Under the pieces are notes generated by a model. That model searched no databases. It was given only the letters and a program-made list of their open reading frames with translations, and was not told the origin of the DNA. A program made the position numbers and the translations under genes. Source: CAYPCH01 sp964409165 (GTDB taxonomy: Bacteria; Bacillota; Clostridia; Acetivibrionales; Acetivibrionaceae). Taken from it: a stretch of 37,553 bases of DNA. Below are positions 1 to 7,108 of this stretch, piece after piece. Positions within the stretch are counted from its first letter, which is position 1. Every line of letters begins with the position of its first letter. The stretch spans positions 1 through 37,553 of the forward strand of contig CAYPCH010000022.1 of assembly GCA_964409165.1 (NCBI GenBank). The letters run 5' to 3'.

Positions 1-163
1 TACTAATATGACTATTATCTATATCGGTAATTTAGGTTCTAACCTGAAGTCATTCTTCATAGTAAATAACATAAAACACAATGTTGCAATACTATTAGGA
101 TAGGGCAAGGGGCAAAGTGTACCCAATAAAATTTCAAAGCTGTTTTTATGTAATTGACTAATT

Positions 164-1795
164 TTATTTGCTAACCGTTGTCTGTGTTAAAAATAAGGTT
201 TTATCAGCCAATTCAGCAATATCATTATCGTGAGTAATTATAATAACAATTATGTCATTTAAATTCTTGCTTAAGAAATCTTTGAGTAGTATCCTTGTTT
301 CTTGGTCAAGGTGTGCAGTTGCTTCATCAAGTATTAGGACACTTGGTTTTTTAATTAGCGCTCTAGCAAGGGCAATTCTCCGCTTTTGCCCTCCAGACAG
401 ATTTTTGCCCCCTTCCATAACAGGCATAAATAAAATCATTTTACTCTCTTGACTGGATTTGTCACTAATCATTCCACACTGTTCTAGTGATTCTAGTATT
501 TCATCATCAGAAGCATTGGGCGCTGCACATCTAATATTCTCTTTTAAACTACCGTTAAATAAAAATACTTCTTGGAATACAACAGAAATTTCATTTCTAA
601 GGCTCTTAAGAGAAAGGTCAGATAGTTTTTGATTGTTATAATATATTTCACCTTCATAGTTATTGTAAAATCCCAGTAATAATTTTGCTAATGTAGTTTT
701 TCCAGAACCATTAGGACCTAAAATTGATAGCTTCTGTCCTTTTTTAACGTCGAAGCTAATATTTTTTAGCACAGGTTTATTATTACTATATGAAAATGAA
801 ATTGAGTTTCCATGAATCTCATTTATCTTGTCGATAGTATTTGTTCCATCAATTTGCTCTGTTTGTGTGTTATATATTGTCTTAACTCTTTTCATACATG
901 CTATGCCAGGCTGTAATGATATATAAGCTGATGATACAAGTTGGGCAGGAGCTAGAATCAACGTAGTATATTGAATAACAGCAAAATAGTCACCTATAGA
1001 CATTTGTTTATTTATAATTAGACTTGCGCTCAAAACCGTAATTCCTGTTGACAAGAGAATATTTATGAATGTTAAAATTTCACTTGAAGCGGAAATAAAT
1101 AAGTTTTGCCATAATGTTCTTTTGTATATATCTGAATTAATCTCATTTATTTCTGTTTCTTTTTTTTCTTGAATGTTTAAACTTTTTACTTCAGCAATAC
1201 CTTGGATACTTTCTTGAACCAAGCCACTTGCTTGTCCTTCCATTTCAATTGTTTTCATCAAACTATTCTGGTATGTACTTGCAATCTTATATGATATAAA
1301 ACCTACCAATGGTATAATCGGTATATAAAACAGAATTATAAGTGGATGTATCTTAAACACTGCTATTAAACCACCTGCACATGAGAAAATACTCACAACA
1401 ATATGAAGAAATGTTGGTGAAAAAAACACGGACAATCCATCAATCTCACGAATTCTTTGAGATAGTTCTCCACTATTGATTTCGTCAAAGTATGACATTG
1501 GAAACTTGAAAATTCTTTGAATAACTTGCCTCTTCAATCCGCTAATAAACCTTGAGCCAAATTGTGCAGTAACACCATTGCTAATAAATTTGATAATTGA
1601 ATTCGCTGCAAATAAGATGACAAGAGTTACAGCAAATTTTATAACTAGATTCATTTGACCCTTAGCAATACCTTCATCAATAATGTTCTTATTAACCATT
1701 GGCATATACAATGATATAAATGAAGATATCCCTGCTAAAATTACTATTGTAATGCTTACCGGCAAGACTGATTTTATAATTGATTTTCTCTCCAT
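164..1795 (-). CDS. ABC exporter (fused membrane + ATPase half-transporter) of the Cys-rich peptide cluster
   Basis: Half-size ABC exporter, 543 aa, expected to work as a membrane homodimer and probably to export the modified peptide encoded at 4415-4543. An N-terminal six-helix exporter domain (about residues 10-310) precedes a nucleotide-binding domain with Walker A GPNGSGKTT (360-368), Q-loop VFQE (about 406), signature LSGGQ (466-470), Walker B LILDEAT (from 487) and the switch His in ITHD (522). There is no N-terminal C39 peptidase domain, so unlike bacteriocin processing exporters it cannot itself cleave a leader. The ATG at 1795 is preferred over an in-frame start 20 codons upstream because GGAAGGGG sits 6 nt before it. 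This start lies next to the stop of the second radical SAM gene, which implies translational coupling. It is last in the cluster. The exporter class is certain; the substrate is inferred from context. Confidence 0.9.
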   Translation of the reverse strand: MERKSIIKSVLPVSITIVILAGISSFISLYMPMVNKNIIDEGIAKGQMNLVIKFAVTLVILFAANSIIKFISNGVTAQFGSRFISGLKRQVIQRIFKFPMSYFDEINSGELSQRIREIDGLSVFFSPTFLHIVVSIFSCAGGLIAVFKIHPLIILFYIPIIPLVGFISYKIASTYQNSLMKTIEMEGQASGLVQESIQGIAEVKSLNIQEKKETEINEINSDIYKRTLWQNLFISASSEILTFINILLSTGITVLSASLIINKQMSIGDYFAVIQYTTLILAPAQLVSSAYISLQPGIACMKRVKTIYNTQTEQIDGTNTIDKINEIHGNSISFSYSNNKPVLKNISFDVKKGQKLSILGPNGSGKTTLAKLLLGFYNNYEGEIYYNNQKLSDLSLKSLRNEISVVFQEVFLFNGSLKENIRCAAPNASDDEILESLEQCGMISDKSSQESKMILFMPVMEGGKNLSGGQKRRIALARALIKKPSVLILDEATAHLDQETRILLKDFLSKNLNDIIVIIITHDNDIAELADKTLFLTQTTVSK

Positions 1796-1796
1796 T

Positions 1797-3017
1797 TTAT
1801 ACCCCTTCCAATTCTTTGCAATAATATTCATTATCCAGTTTATTTTCAACTGCATACTCTATCGCTCTACAGTCAAAACACTGGATATTATATTTACAAT
1901 TCTCACAGGGCTTAACCTTAGATTTTGATAAAAACCAAAAATCTCGGTGACCTTTTTTCTTAATTATTTCATAAAGCTGGTTTTCTTTTAGATTGCCAAG
2001 TTTAAAATCCCTTAAAAAAACACAAGGAAAAACATCTTGATTGGAAGAAAAGAATAATTGACCGTATAAGCAGCCATTTAAATTCTTAGAAATTTGATAA
2101 TTTGAGATATCCAATTGAAGTTTTCTTTGATTGTAATCATATATTTTATCCAGGCATGCCAATTCATGATTATATAGATAAATATTTGAGATTGGCAATT
2201 CTAATTCACTATATCTTGACTTTTCTTTATACTTTTCGTTAATACTATTTATTAACAAAGTTCCAACGACAGGTATCTGTGCTCTTTTAAGAAGAATAAT
2301 ATTTTTCATTACAGTTTCATAAGAGTTAGCCACTTTTGTAATTTCATAATAGTCTTGGGCAGAATACCCGAGTAATTGAATATTAAAAATAATATTCTTA
2401 TACTGTTTTAAGAATTCTATTTTCTCTTCTGTCAGACTGTACCCATTTACAGAAAAACATATTGTTATCATCGCATTACTATTTTTTACAACCTCTAAGA
2501 CTTTCTGAATTATAGAATATGCATTGGGATCGTTAAAGGGGTCTCCACCAAGTATTATTATTTGTTGTACTCCAAGCATTAACAATACCTTTGTAAAGTT
2601 TAAATAATCATAATCTACAGGTTTATAATCCCACCTTTTACAAAAACACGATGCGAAACCTTTTTTACTTTCTTCAATGCAAAAGCCACAATCAAATGAA
2701 CAAGTAGTAGTTAATTCTATAACTGCCTGGTTAAGCTTAAATTCAACTATGTTACTCTTTAAAAAATCAGTATCAATTATCTTTGTTTCTTCGGCACAAT
2801 ATGTATATTCGTTTTTAACAATAAATCCGTCTTCTAAAAGCTTGTCTAATAAATCGGATTCAATAATACAATCGTCACAATTACCGTTAACTATTTTTTC
2901 ATAAACCTCTGCTTCATTTTTATCTAAACTCAAAGTATTACCGTTTAATAAATCAATTAGGATTATACCATTGACCCCTTTATTTGACAATGTAAAATTA
3001 CTTAGTGCGTAAGACAT
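1797..3017 (-). CDS. Radical SAM/SPASM peptide maturase with N-terminal PqqD-like (RRE) region
   Basis: A 406-aa radical SAM enzyme that probably installs thioether links in the Cys-rich peptide. Residues about 10-75 look like a PqqD-type precursor-recognition winged helix: a hydrophobic strand pair, an acidic AEVYEKI helix, then LLEDGFIVK. The core has CX3CX2C at C106/C110/C113 for the SAM-bound 4Fe-4S cluster. The usual GGEP motif is GGDP here (157-160). The C-terminal SPASM domain has C316, C332, C371, C374, C380, C383 and C400 for auxiliary clusters. The ATG at 3017 is chosen because AAAGGA precedes it by 7 nt. The longer frame would start with TTG at 3053, overlap the upstream gene by 22 bp, and has no clear ribosome site. 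It sits 14 nt after the first maturase gene. The radical SAM/SPASM call is firm; sactionine chemistry is inferred. Confidence 0.9.
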   Translation of the reverse strand: MSYALSNFTLSNKGVNGIILIDLLNGNTLSLDKNEAEVYEKIVNGNCDDCIIESDLLDKLLEDGFIVKNEYTYCAEETKIIDTDFLKSNIVEFKLNQAVIELTTTCSFDCGFCIEESKKGFASCFCKRWDYKPVDYDYLNFTKVLLMLGVQQIIILGGDPFNDPNAYSIIQKVLEVVKNSNAMITICFSVNGYSLTEEKIEFLKQYKNIIFNIQLLGYSAQDYYEITKVANSYETVMKNIILLKRAQIPVVGTLLINSINEKYKEKSRYSELELPISNIYLYNHELACLDKIYDYNQRKLQLDISNYQISKNLNGCLYGQLFFSSNQDVFPCVFLRDFKLGNLKENQLYEIIKKKGHRDFWFLSKSKVKPCENCKYNIQCFDCRAIEYAVENKLDNEYYCKELEGV

Positions 3018-3031
3018 TTTCTTATCCTTTC

Positions 3032-4333
3032 TCAACAGTCGAGTGTTGAACAATAATATTTCAAGGCTTCTTTTGCACCTTTTCTAGCTTTTTCACAATA
3101 TGATTCGCTTACTTTCATTTCACTTCCATCACATTGAATATGAACATAGCATACATTACACAAATTCCCAATAACACAGTTATAGCAAACATTTTTTCTT
3201 ATATTACATAAATTGGAGTAGTATTTATATGCGTACTCATAATTTATTCCAGTTTTTACATCACCTATGCTATAATTCTCATTCATTTTTTCGCATATAT
3301 GGAGCCGACCATCTGTACTAACTGCTATCTTTGATTTTAAAGGAGAGCAAACCGAAAACAAGTTATCATTAAAATGTAGGCGCTTAGATATATCTAACAA
3401 CAATCCATCAAAATATTTATTAATAAAATTCACTTTTGTTTCAATATTACCTTTTCTTTGCAATATATAGATTTGAAAAAGCTCCTCAAACTCTCTCCAA
3501 TAATTTGAATATGCTTTATGATGGCAATAATAACTGGTATTTATTTCGACAACAGAATTTACTCTCATTAAATGGTCATCTAACACTCGATTCTCAAGAA
3601 AAAACTCATACATTTTTATTGGACTAAATCTCATATCATGTGTTAACAGTATACTAAATTTACCTATTGTCTCAACAGCAAGAGCCTGAATAAAGTTATT
3701 ATACACCTTTTCAAAAGTTGGCTTGTTATCTATGGTTCTTCTGTTTAAGTCATGATATTCTTGGTATCCGTCTAGGCTAATATTTATGTGAACATTATTT
3801 TTGGATAGATACTCCGCCATTTCTTTTGTAAGAAGATAACCGTTTGTAGTCAAAGTAAATATAGCATCATCTATTTTATAATGATTTTTTACTCTTTCAA
3901 TTGTATACCATATTAAGTCATACTTTAAAAGAGGTTCTCCACCATAAAAGCTGATGATAAAGGATATATTAGGATTTAATTGGACTGAACGATTATAGTT
4001 CTTAACATATAACTCCAATCCGTCATTAATAATATCTTTTGTAATTTCTTTATTTTTAAGACCTTTCGAAAAAGAATACTGTTCAGAATTGACACAATAG
4101 TTACAGCGAAAATTACATTGGTCGGTCATAACAAAGCACATTTGAGTGAATAAGCATTGTCTTGGATCATTTACAAAAGATCCATATGTAATTTCATCAT
4201 GCCGGATTAAGTTGCTCTTTGCAATTACCTCCAGTACCTTTTCATCATACATATCTGCTGCCTGAATAATATTATAATCTGAATTATAAATATATTTGTT
4301 TCCTTTTAATGTTTCAATCTCAATTTTACCCAT
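3032..4333 (-). CDS. Radical SAM/SPASM peptide maturase (first of two)
   Basis: A 433-aa radical SAM enzyme, the first gene after the peptide precursor. CX3CX2C (C73, C77, C80) binds the catalytic 4Fe-4S cluster, and FYGGEP (129-134) is the SAM-contact motif. The C-terminal SPASM domain begins CX12GX4C (C329, C347) and continues through C376, C383, C386, C392, C395, C401 and C413, with extra C428 and C433, enough for two auxiliary clusters. The 70 residues before the radical SAM core do not clearly resemble a PqqD/RRE domain, unlike the partner enzyme. Two divergent maturases beside one peptide recall TrnC/TrnD of thuricin CD, although that locus has two peptides. The start is supported by GGGAGTGGAG before the ATG. 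The precursor lies 81 nt upstream with a strong hairpin between. Family sure; reaction inferred. Confidence 0.92.
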   Translation of the reverse strand: MGKIEIETLKGNKYIYNSDYNIIQAADMYDEKVLEVIAKSNLIRHDEITYGSFVNDPRQCLFTQMCFVMTDQCNFRCNYCVNSEQYSFSKGLKNKEITKDIINDGLELYVKNYNRSVQLNPNISFIISFYGGEPLLKYDLIWYTIERVKNHYKIDDAIFTLTTNGYLLTKEMAEYLSKNNVHINISLDGYQEYHDLNRRTIDNKPTFEKVYNNFIQALAVETIGKFSILLTHDMRFSPIKMYEFFLENRVLDDHLMRVNSVVEINTSYYCHHKAYSNYWREFEELFQIYILQRKGNIETKVNFINKYFDGLLLDISKRLHFNDNLFSVCSPLKSKIAVSTDGRLHICEKMNENYSIGDVKTGINYEYAYKYYSNLCNIRKNVCYNCVIGNLCNVCYVHIQCDGSEMKVSESYCEKARKGAKEALKYYCSTLDC

Positions 4334-4377
4334 AATTTACTCCACTCCCAATGCAGCGCATGATTTTTTAGTTGGAT

Positions 4378-4405
4378 ATACGGCATCATAAATATGATGC
4401 CGTAT
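4378..4405 (-). terminator. Hairpin between peptide gene and maturase genes (attenuator or processing site)
   Basis: A perfect inverted repeat with arms ATACGGCATCAT (4378-4389) and ATGATGCCGTAT (4394-4405) and a 4-nt loop, starting 10 nt after the peptide stop codon. On the minus strand it is not followed by a T-run, so it is more likely a partial attenuator or 3'-end stabiliser than a full terminator. Such a hairpin after a small precursor gene commonly gives excess precursor transcript over the enzyme genes. The structure is seen directly; the role is inferred. Confidence 0.6.
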
Positions 4406-4414
4406 TCTCTAATC

Positions 4415-4543
4415 TTAACCGTTAAATCTAGCAAATGCAGTAGCGCCTACGAACCAGTCGGCCACTGGTAAAGCTGGGCTATCAGCTTGACACCCTGCTA
4501 CACATGCAGCACCACATTTAACCGCACACCATAATCTTGCCAT
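4415..4543 (-). CDS. Cys-rich RiPP precursor, sactipeptide-like, CX3CX3CX3C
   Basis: A 42-aa peptide that begins MARLWCAVKCGAACVAGC and ends in a hydrophobic tail, WFVGATAFARFNG (30-42). Cysteines at 6, 10, 14 and 18 are exactly four residues apart and all lie in the N-terminal half, followed by a turn-like DSPALP (21-26) and a Cys-free half. This is the layout of hairpin sactipeptides such as thuricin CD (three Cys, CX3C) and thurincin H (four Cys, CX2C), where each Cys sulfur is joined to an alpha carbon in the second half. The ATG is fixed by a strong site, GGAAGGAGG, 7 nt upstream. An in-frame TAA nine codons upstream rules out a long leader, so at most five residues precede Cys6. Two radical SAM enzymes and an exporter follow. 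Existence of the gene is well supported; the modification is predicted. Confidence 0.85.
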   Translation of the reverse strand: MARLWCAVKCGAACVAGCQADSPALPVADWFVGATAFARFNG

Positions 4544-4589
4544 GATTTTGACCTCCTTCCAAAACACTTATTTTTTATTTATAGATTAA

Positions 4590-4616
4590 ACAAGTATATT
4601 TGTTAAATACACCTGT
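4590..4616 (-). promoter_or_regulatory. Imperfect inverted repeat in the peptide gene's 5' region
   Basis: Arms ACAAGTATAT (4590-4599) and ATACACCTGT (4607-4616) are complementary at 8 of 10 positions, with G-U pairs possible at the other two, around a 7-nt centre. It lies about 45 nt upstream of the peptide start codon. It could be an operator for an unidentified regulator or a leader-RNA hairpin. No regulator gene is seen in the cluster. Confidence 0.3.
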
Positions 4617-4733
4617 ATATCTATTTTAAAATATATATTCTTATACTTAATAAAAAAACTCTTTAATTATTCCAACATTATTCTACAAAATAATCATGCA
4701 ATTCCTTTTGCTTCTATTTTGCCTTTATTTTAT

Positions 4734-4762
4734 ATATTAAACCATTTTTATTCAATTGTCAA
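4734..4762 (-). promoter_or_regulatory. Candidate sigma-A-type promoter for the peptide cluster
   Basis: On the minus strand, a perfect -35 TTGACA (4757-4762), a 17-nt spacer and a 4/6 -10 TAATAT (4734-4739). It overlaps the last codons of the small ORF at 4748-4906 and would give the peptide mRNA a leader of roughly 180 nt. AT-rich DNA produces such matches by chance, so confidence is moderate. Confidence 0.4.
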
Positions 4763-4906
4763 TATATCAACTTTGTTACCTTCAATTTCCTGCTTTATTT
4801 TTAATATCATTGAATTTATTAAGTTGAGGCAACTTACTTCGGCTGCATGAATTTTACATTGTTTCATGGCTTCTAATGCTTTATCTTTAGTACTTATTTG
4901 TATCAT
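4748..4906 (-). CDS. Small hypothetical protein (52 aa) upstream of the peptide gene
   Basis: An open frame of 52 codons on the cluster's strand, starting MIQISTKDKALEAMKQCK and ending DILTIE. It is predicted largely helical, with two cysteines (17 and 26), no membrane segment and no signal peptide. I do not recognise a family. The ribosome site is weak: a GGGTG-type stretch before the ATG, no AGGAGG. It could be an immunity, regulatory or accessory protein, a diverged second peptide, or a chance frame. Its charge-balanced, non-repetitive composition argues mildly for a real gene. It is separated from the precursor by 204 AT-rich nt holding the candidate promoter and inverted repeat. Confidence 0.45.
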   Translation of the reverse strand: MIQISTKDKALEAMKQCKIHAAEVSCLNLINSMILKIKQEIEGNKVDILTIE

Positions 4907-4992
4907 TACAACACACCCACTTATATTAAAAATTTATATTTATGTTTTATTAATACTTGCTCTATATTTTTTTACACAATAAAGCAAAACAA

Positions 4993-5028
4993 AAGCCGGA
5001 AAATAGCATATATAGCGATTTCCAGCTT
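4993..5028 (-). terminator. Rho-independent terminator after the secreted CBM-like gene
   Basis: A long stem with AAGCTGGAAA and TTTTCCGGCTT arms (one G-U pair). On the minus strand it is followed by TTTGTTTTGCTTT. It lies 66 nt after the stop codon of the 5094-5990 gene and separates that transcript from the peptide cluster. Confidence 0.7.
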
Positions 5029-5093
5029 GTTTAGTATTATTGCCTATTTTAATTACGAATTGGACATGCTTTAATTGTTAAAATTCACTTCTT

Positions 5094-5990
5094 TTATCGA
5101 CAATTTCCAATCCAACCTGAAGTCATCCATGGTGGAACAGCGGGCTTCCAAACATTAGGGGAATTTGAAGGCTCCACCCCTGTATGTCTGCCTTCCATAA
5201 CACATACATATAATTCATCTTTAAAATATACATAGTCTCCTATTTTATAATATATGTCCATTCCGTAAATACCCGTATAATTATCCCAGATTCGAATCCT
5301 GTTATAATGGTTATTTCCATATGTATAATAATCATTTGAATTGTGAATATAAATGTCATGAAATTTAATTCCATCCACATTTTCAGCGGAATTGTTATCT
5401 GTTTTAATAATACTTCCAATTCTTACTTGCCCTCCATAATTAGTTATAATCAACGGTCTTTGGGGACTTCTCACCGGTAAATTGCCTAATTTAATAAAAC
5501 TGTAGTTTCCAGCCGGTATGTATAAACGATCAAGATTATCCCAGTCCACCTGAGGCAGGCTTTTACTTATATCTTCGTAATTTATCTCATTTTTGCCCTG
5601 AACCGGCAAAACAAATACATTTTCGGCTTGCTGCCTATCAGTTTTACTTGCAGAATTAAAAATATCACTACCTGACACTACAACTACGTTATTTATCCGA
5701 ACAGTCTTCTCTTCTGATGAAGTGGTTCTACTTTCTGCCACCCCCTCTTCATCTGAGTATTTTTTAGACTTTTCAGTTCCTCCATATTCTTCAGAAGTAA
5801 TGTCTGGGGTATCCAAAAGATATTCCCCCGGTAAATATTCGTCTTTACTTCCGGGAATATAAATAACTGGTGTAAATATTCGCATTTCTTCTACAAATGT
5901 GCTTTTCCGGTTACAGGCAGCATAGTTTACTGACGAAAAAATATTAACAACCAAAAAAACACTTATAAGGACGAATAAAAGCTTTCTCAA
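5094..5990 (-). CDS. Secreted protein with C-terminal chitin-binding type 3 (CBM5/12)-like module
   Basis: About 298 aa. The N-terminus is a signal peptide (RKLLF, hydrophobic core to about residue 22, then NYAA). Residues about 30-100 are a low-complexity Ser/Glu-rich region. A middle part (about 145-235) has YIPAGNYSFIKLGNLP and PLIITNYGG, which resemble the opening coils of a right-handed beta-helix protein. The last 60 residues contain YKIGDYVYFKDELYVC and SNSPNVWKP, the W/GD.V.Y..Y.C...W pattern of chitin-binding type 3 modules. It is therefore probably exported and polysaccharide-associated. A TTG start at 5990 is chosen because AGGAGG lies 8 nt upstream of it, inside the longer ATG frame starting at 6011. 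No catalytic residues are seen. The beta-helix looks too short to be a working lyase, so it may be a cut-down derivative. Confidence 0.7.
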   Translation of the reverse strand: MRKLLFVLISVFLVVNIFSSVNYAACNRKSTFVEEMRIFTPVIYIPGSKDEYLPGEYLLDTPDITSEEYGGTEKSKKYSDEEGVAESRTTSSEEKTVRINNVVVVSGSDIFNSASKTDRQQAENVFVLPVQGKNEINYEDISKSLPQVDWDNLDRLYIPAGNYSFIKLGNLPVRSPQRPLIITNYGGQVRIGSIIKTDNNSAENVDGIKFHDIYIHNSNDYYTYGNNHYNRIRIWDNYTGIYGMDIYYKIGDYVYFKDELYVCVMEGRHTGVEPSNSPNVWKPAVPPWMTSGWIGNCR

Positions 5991-6261
5991 GATACATTCC
6001 TCCTGTTTCATATTTCAGAAAAATTAAGATAGTATTGAATAGTTGAAATTCTTGTGGATTACATAAAGAAAAAATCCGTAACATATAGATTCATACTACC
6101 CCGGAAAAATGTATCATCTCTTATTCATAAGTAGACTTAAATCTTACAAACTTTTTAGATAAGCAAATAAACACCTCAACTAAAAGTATAATATCTTATA
6201 CTATTATTGTATATCTTATCAGAAACATAAACAAGGTTCTCACGTATTAAACTAATAAGTC

Positions 6262-6292
6262 AAAAAGCCTATTTTGCGTAGTAATATAGGCT
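6262..6292 (-). terminator. Rho-independent terminator of recX
   Basis: Arms AGCCTAT (6266-6272) and ATAGGCT (6286-6292). On the minus strand the stem runs directly into TTTTT (6262-6266). It abuts the recX stop codon. Confidence 0.7.
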
Positions 6293-6903
6293 CATCTGAT
6301 CCTGTCTATTATAGATTTGATACTTTCTAGACTAAAACCTCTGTGTGCCAGAAATGAGTATACTTTTCTTATTACTATGGGATCGTCAAAATCATACTTC
6401 CCAAACTTCTTTCTTATAATTCTTTCAATGACAATATCTTCATCATACTCAATATTATTTAAAACCTCATCAGCAATATGCTCGGATATGCCCTTTCTTT
6501 CAAGCTCTATCTTCAACATCCTCTTTGATTTGGGTTTCAGTTTCAATCTCTCATAAACAAATTTCTGAGCATATATCCTGTCATTTATATATCCCATGGA
6601 CTTCAAATCCACTATAACGTCATTGATAATGTCCTCATCATATCCCTTTGTTTGAAGCTTCACAAACAATTCCATTTCAGTCAATAGCTTCAACGAAAGG
6701 TATCTGATCGCCTTGGACTTTGCATTTCTTTTGTTTATATTTATTTTGATATTATCAATCTCTTCTTGGGTTATATCCGTTTTTTCATACAATCCCAGGC
6801 GGAGATAATCTTCTTCAGGGATGGAAAAAGAATAATCACCGTCAATATATATAGATATCATTTCCCTGTTTCTTTTATTTTTTTCCACGGAAGTTATCGT
6901 CAT
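6292..6903 (-). CDS. recX: Regulatory protein RecX
   Basis: About 203 aa, typical of Firmicute RecX. The family binds RecA filaments and limits or modulates strand exchange. The protein is made of tandem three-helix repeats: one around KAIRYLSLKLLTEMELFVKL, one around VIVDLKSMGYINDRIYAQKF, one around KSKRMLKIELERKGI, and a last with SFLAHRGFSLESIKSII. The N-terminus starts with the short beta segment ISIYIDGDYSFSI seen in clostridial members. The ATG at 6903 has AGGTGG 5 nt upstream; a GTG at 6912 is the alternative. It lies directly downstream of recA on the same strand, as in many bacteria, but 205 nt of repeat-rich DNA separates them, so expression may not be strictly coupled. Confidence 0.88.
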   Translation of the reverse strand: MTITSVEKNKRNREMISIYIDGDYSFSIPEEDYLRLGLYEKTDITQEEIDNIKININKRNAKSKAIRYLSLKLLTEMELFVKLQTKGYDEDIINDVIVDLKSMGYINDRIYAQKFVYERLKLKPKSKRMLKIELERKGISEHIADEVLNNIEYDEDIVIERIIRKKFGKYDFDDPIVIRKVYSFLAHRGFSLESIKSIIDRIR

Positions 6904-6935
6904 TTCAACCACCTGTCATTCCTTGTAATATATAA

Positions 6936-6978
6936 ATCACAAAAATGATTATATATTGAAAAATTTGATTTTTGTGAT
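6936..6978. repeat. 43-nt hairpin repeat, copy 1 (upstream of recX)
   Basis: Arms ATCACAAAAAT and ATTTTTGTGAT form a stem of about 11 bp. It has the same length as, and about 79% identity (34 of 43) to, the hairpin at 11492-11534, and sits at a similar distance upstream of a minus-strand start codon. One stem pair changes A-T to G-C between copies. Confidence 0.6.
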
Positions 6979-6986
6979 GATATACT

Positions 6987-7101
6987 AGAGGCTTAAACAA
7001 AATTTCGCACCCGTCGAGGGTACTCAATTTTGCCTCTTTCATTTCACTCCAAGAGGCTTAAACAAAGAATAAATGAAATCATTTCATTTATTCTTTGTTT
7101 G
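6987..7101. repeat. Composite element: 15-bp direct repeat, GGTACTCAA box and 20-bp palindrome
   Basis: AGAGGCTTAAACAAA occurs twice exactly (6987-7001 and 7052-7066). Between them is GGGTACTCAATTTTG (from 7018). The second copy leads into a perfect 20-bp inverted repeat, 7060-7079 and 7081-7100, with a single-base centre. This structure fills the recA-recX gap. It may act as the recA terminator or a processing hairpin, but no T-run follows the stem on the minus strand. A similar arrangement occurs at 18090-18171. Confidence 0.6.
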
Positions 7102-7108
7102 TGAAATC

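Noticed and set aside
1..163. A short minus-strand frame at the left edge (ends DFRLEPKLPI)
   Set aside because: About 35 stop-free codons, no start or ribosome site, no recognised family; too weak to call as a gene.
164..1855. ABC exporter as a bacteriocin processing exporter with C39 peptidase
   Set aside because: The protein starts straight at the membrane domain; no Cys/His peptidase motifs.
4907..4990. Promoter TTGTGT-18-TATTAA for the 52-aa ORF
   Set aside because: Weak -35 match and long spacer in very AT-rich DNA; not distinguishable from chance.
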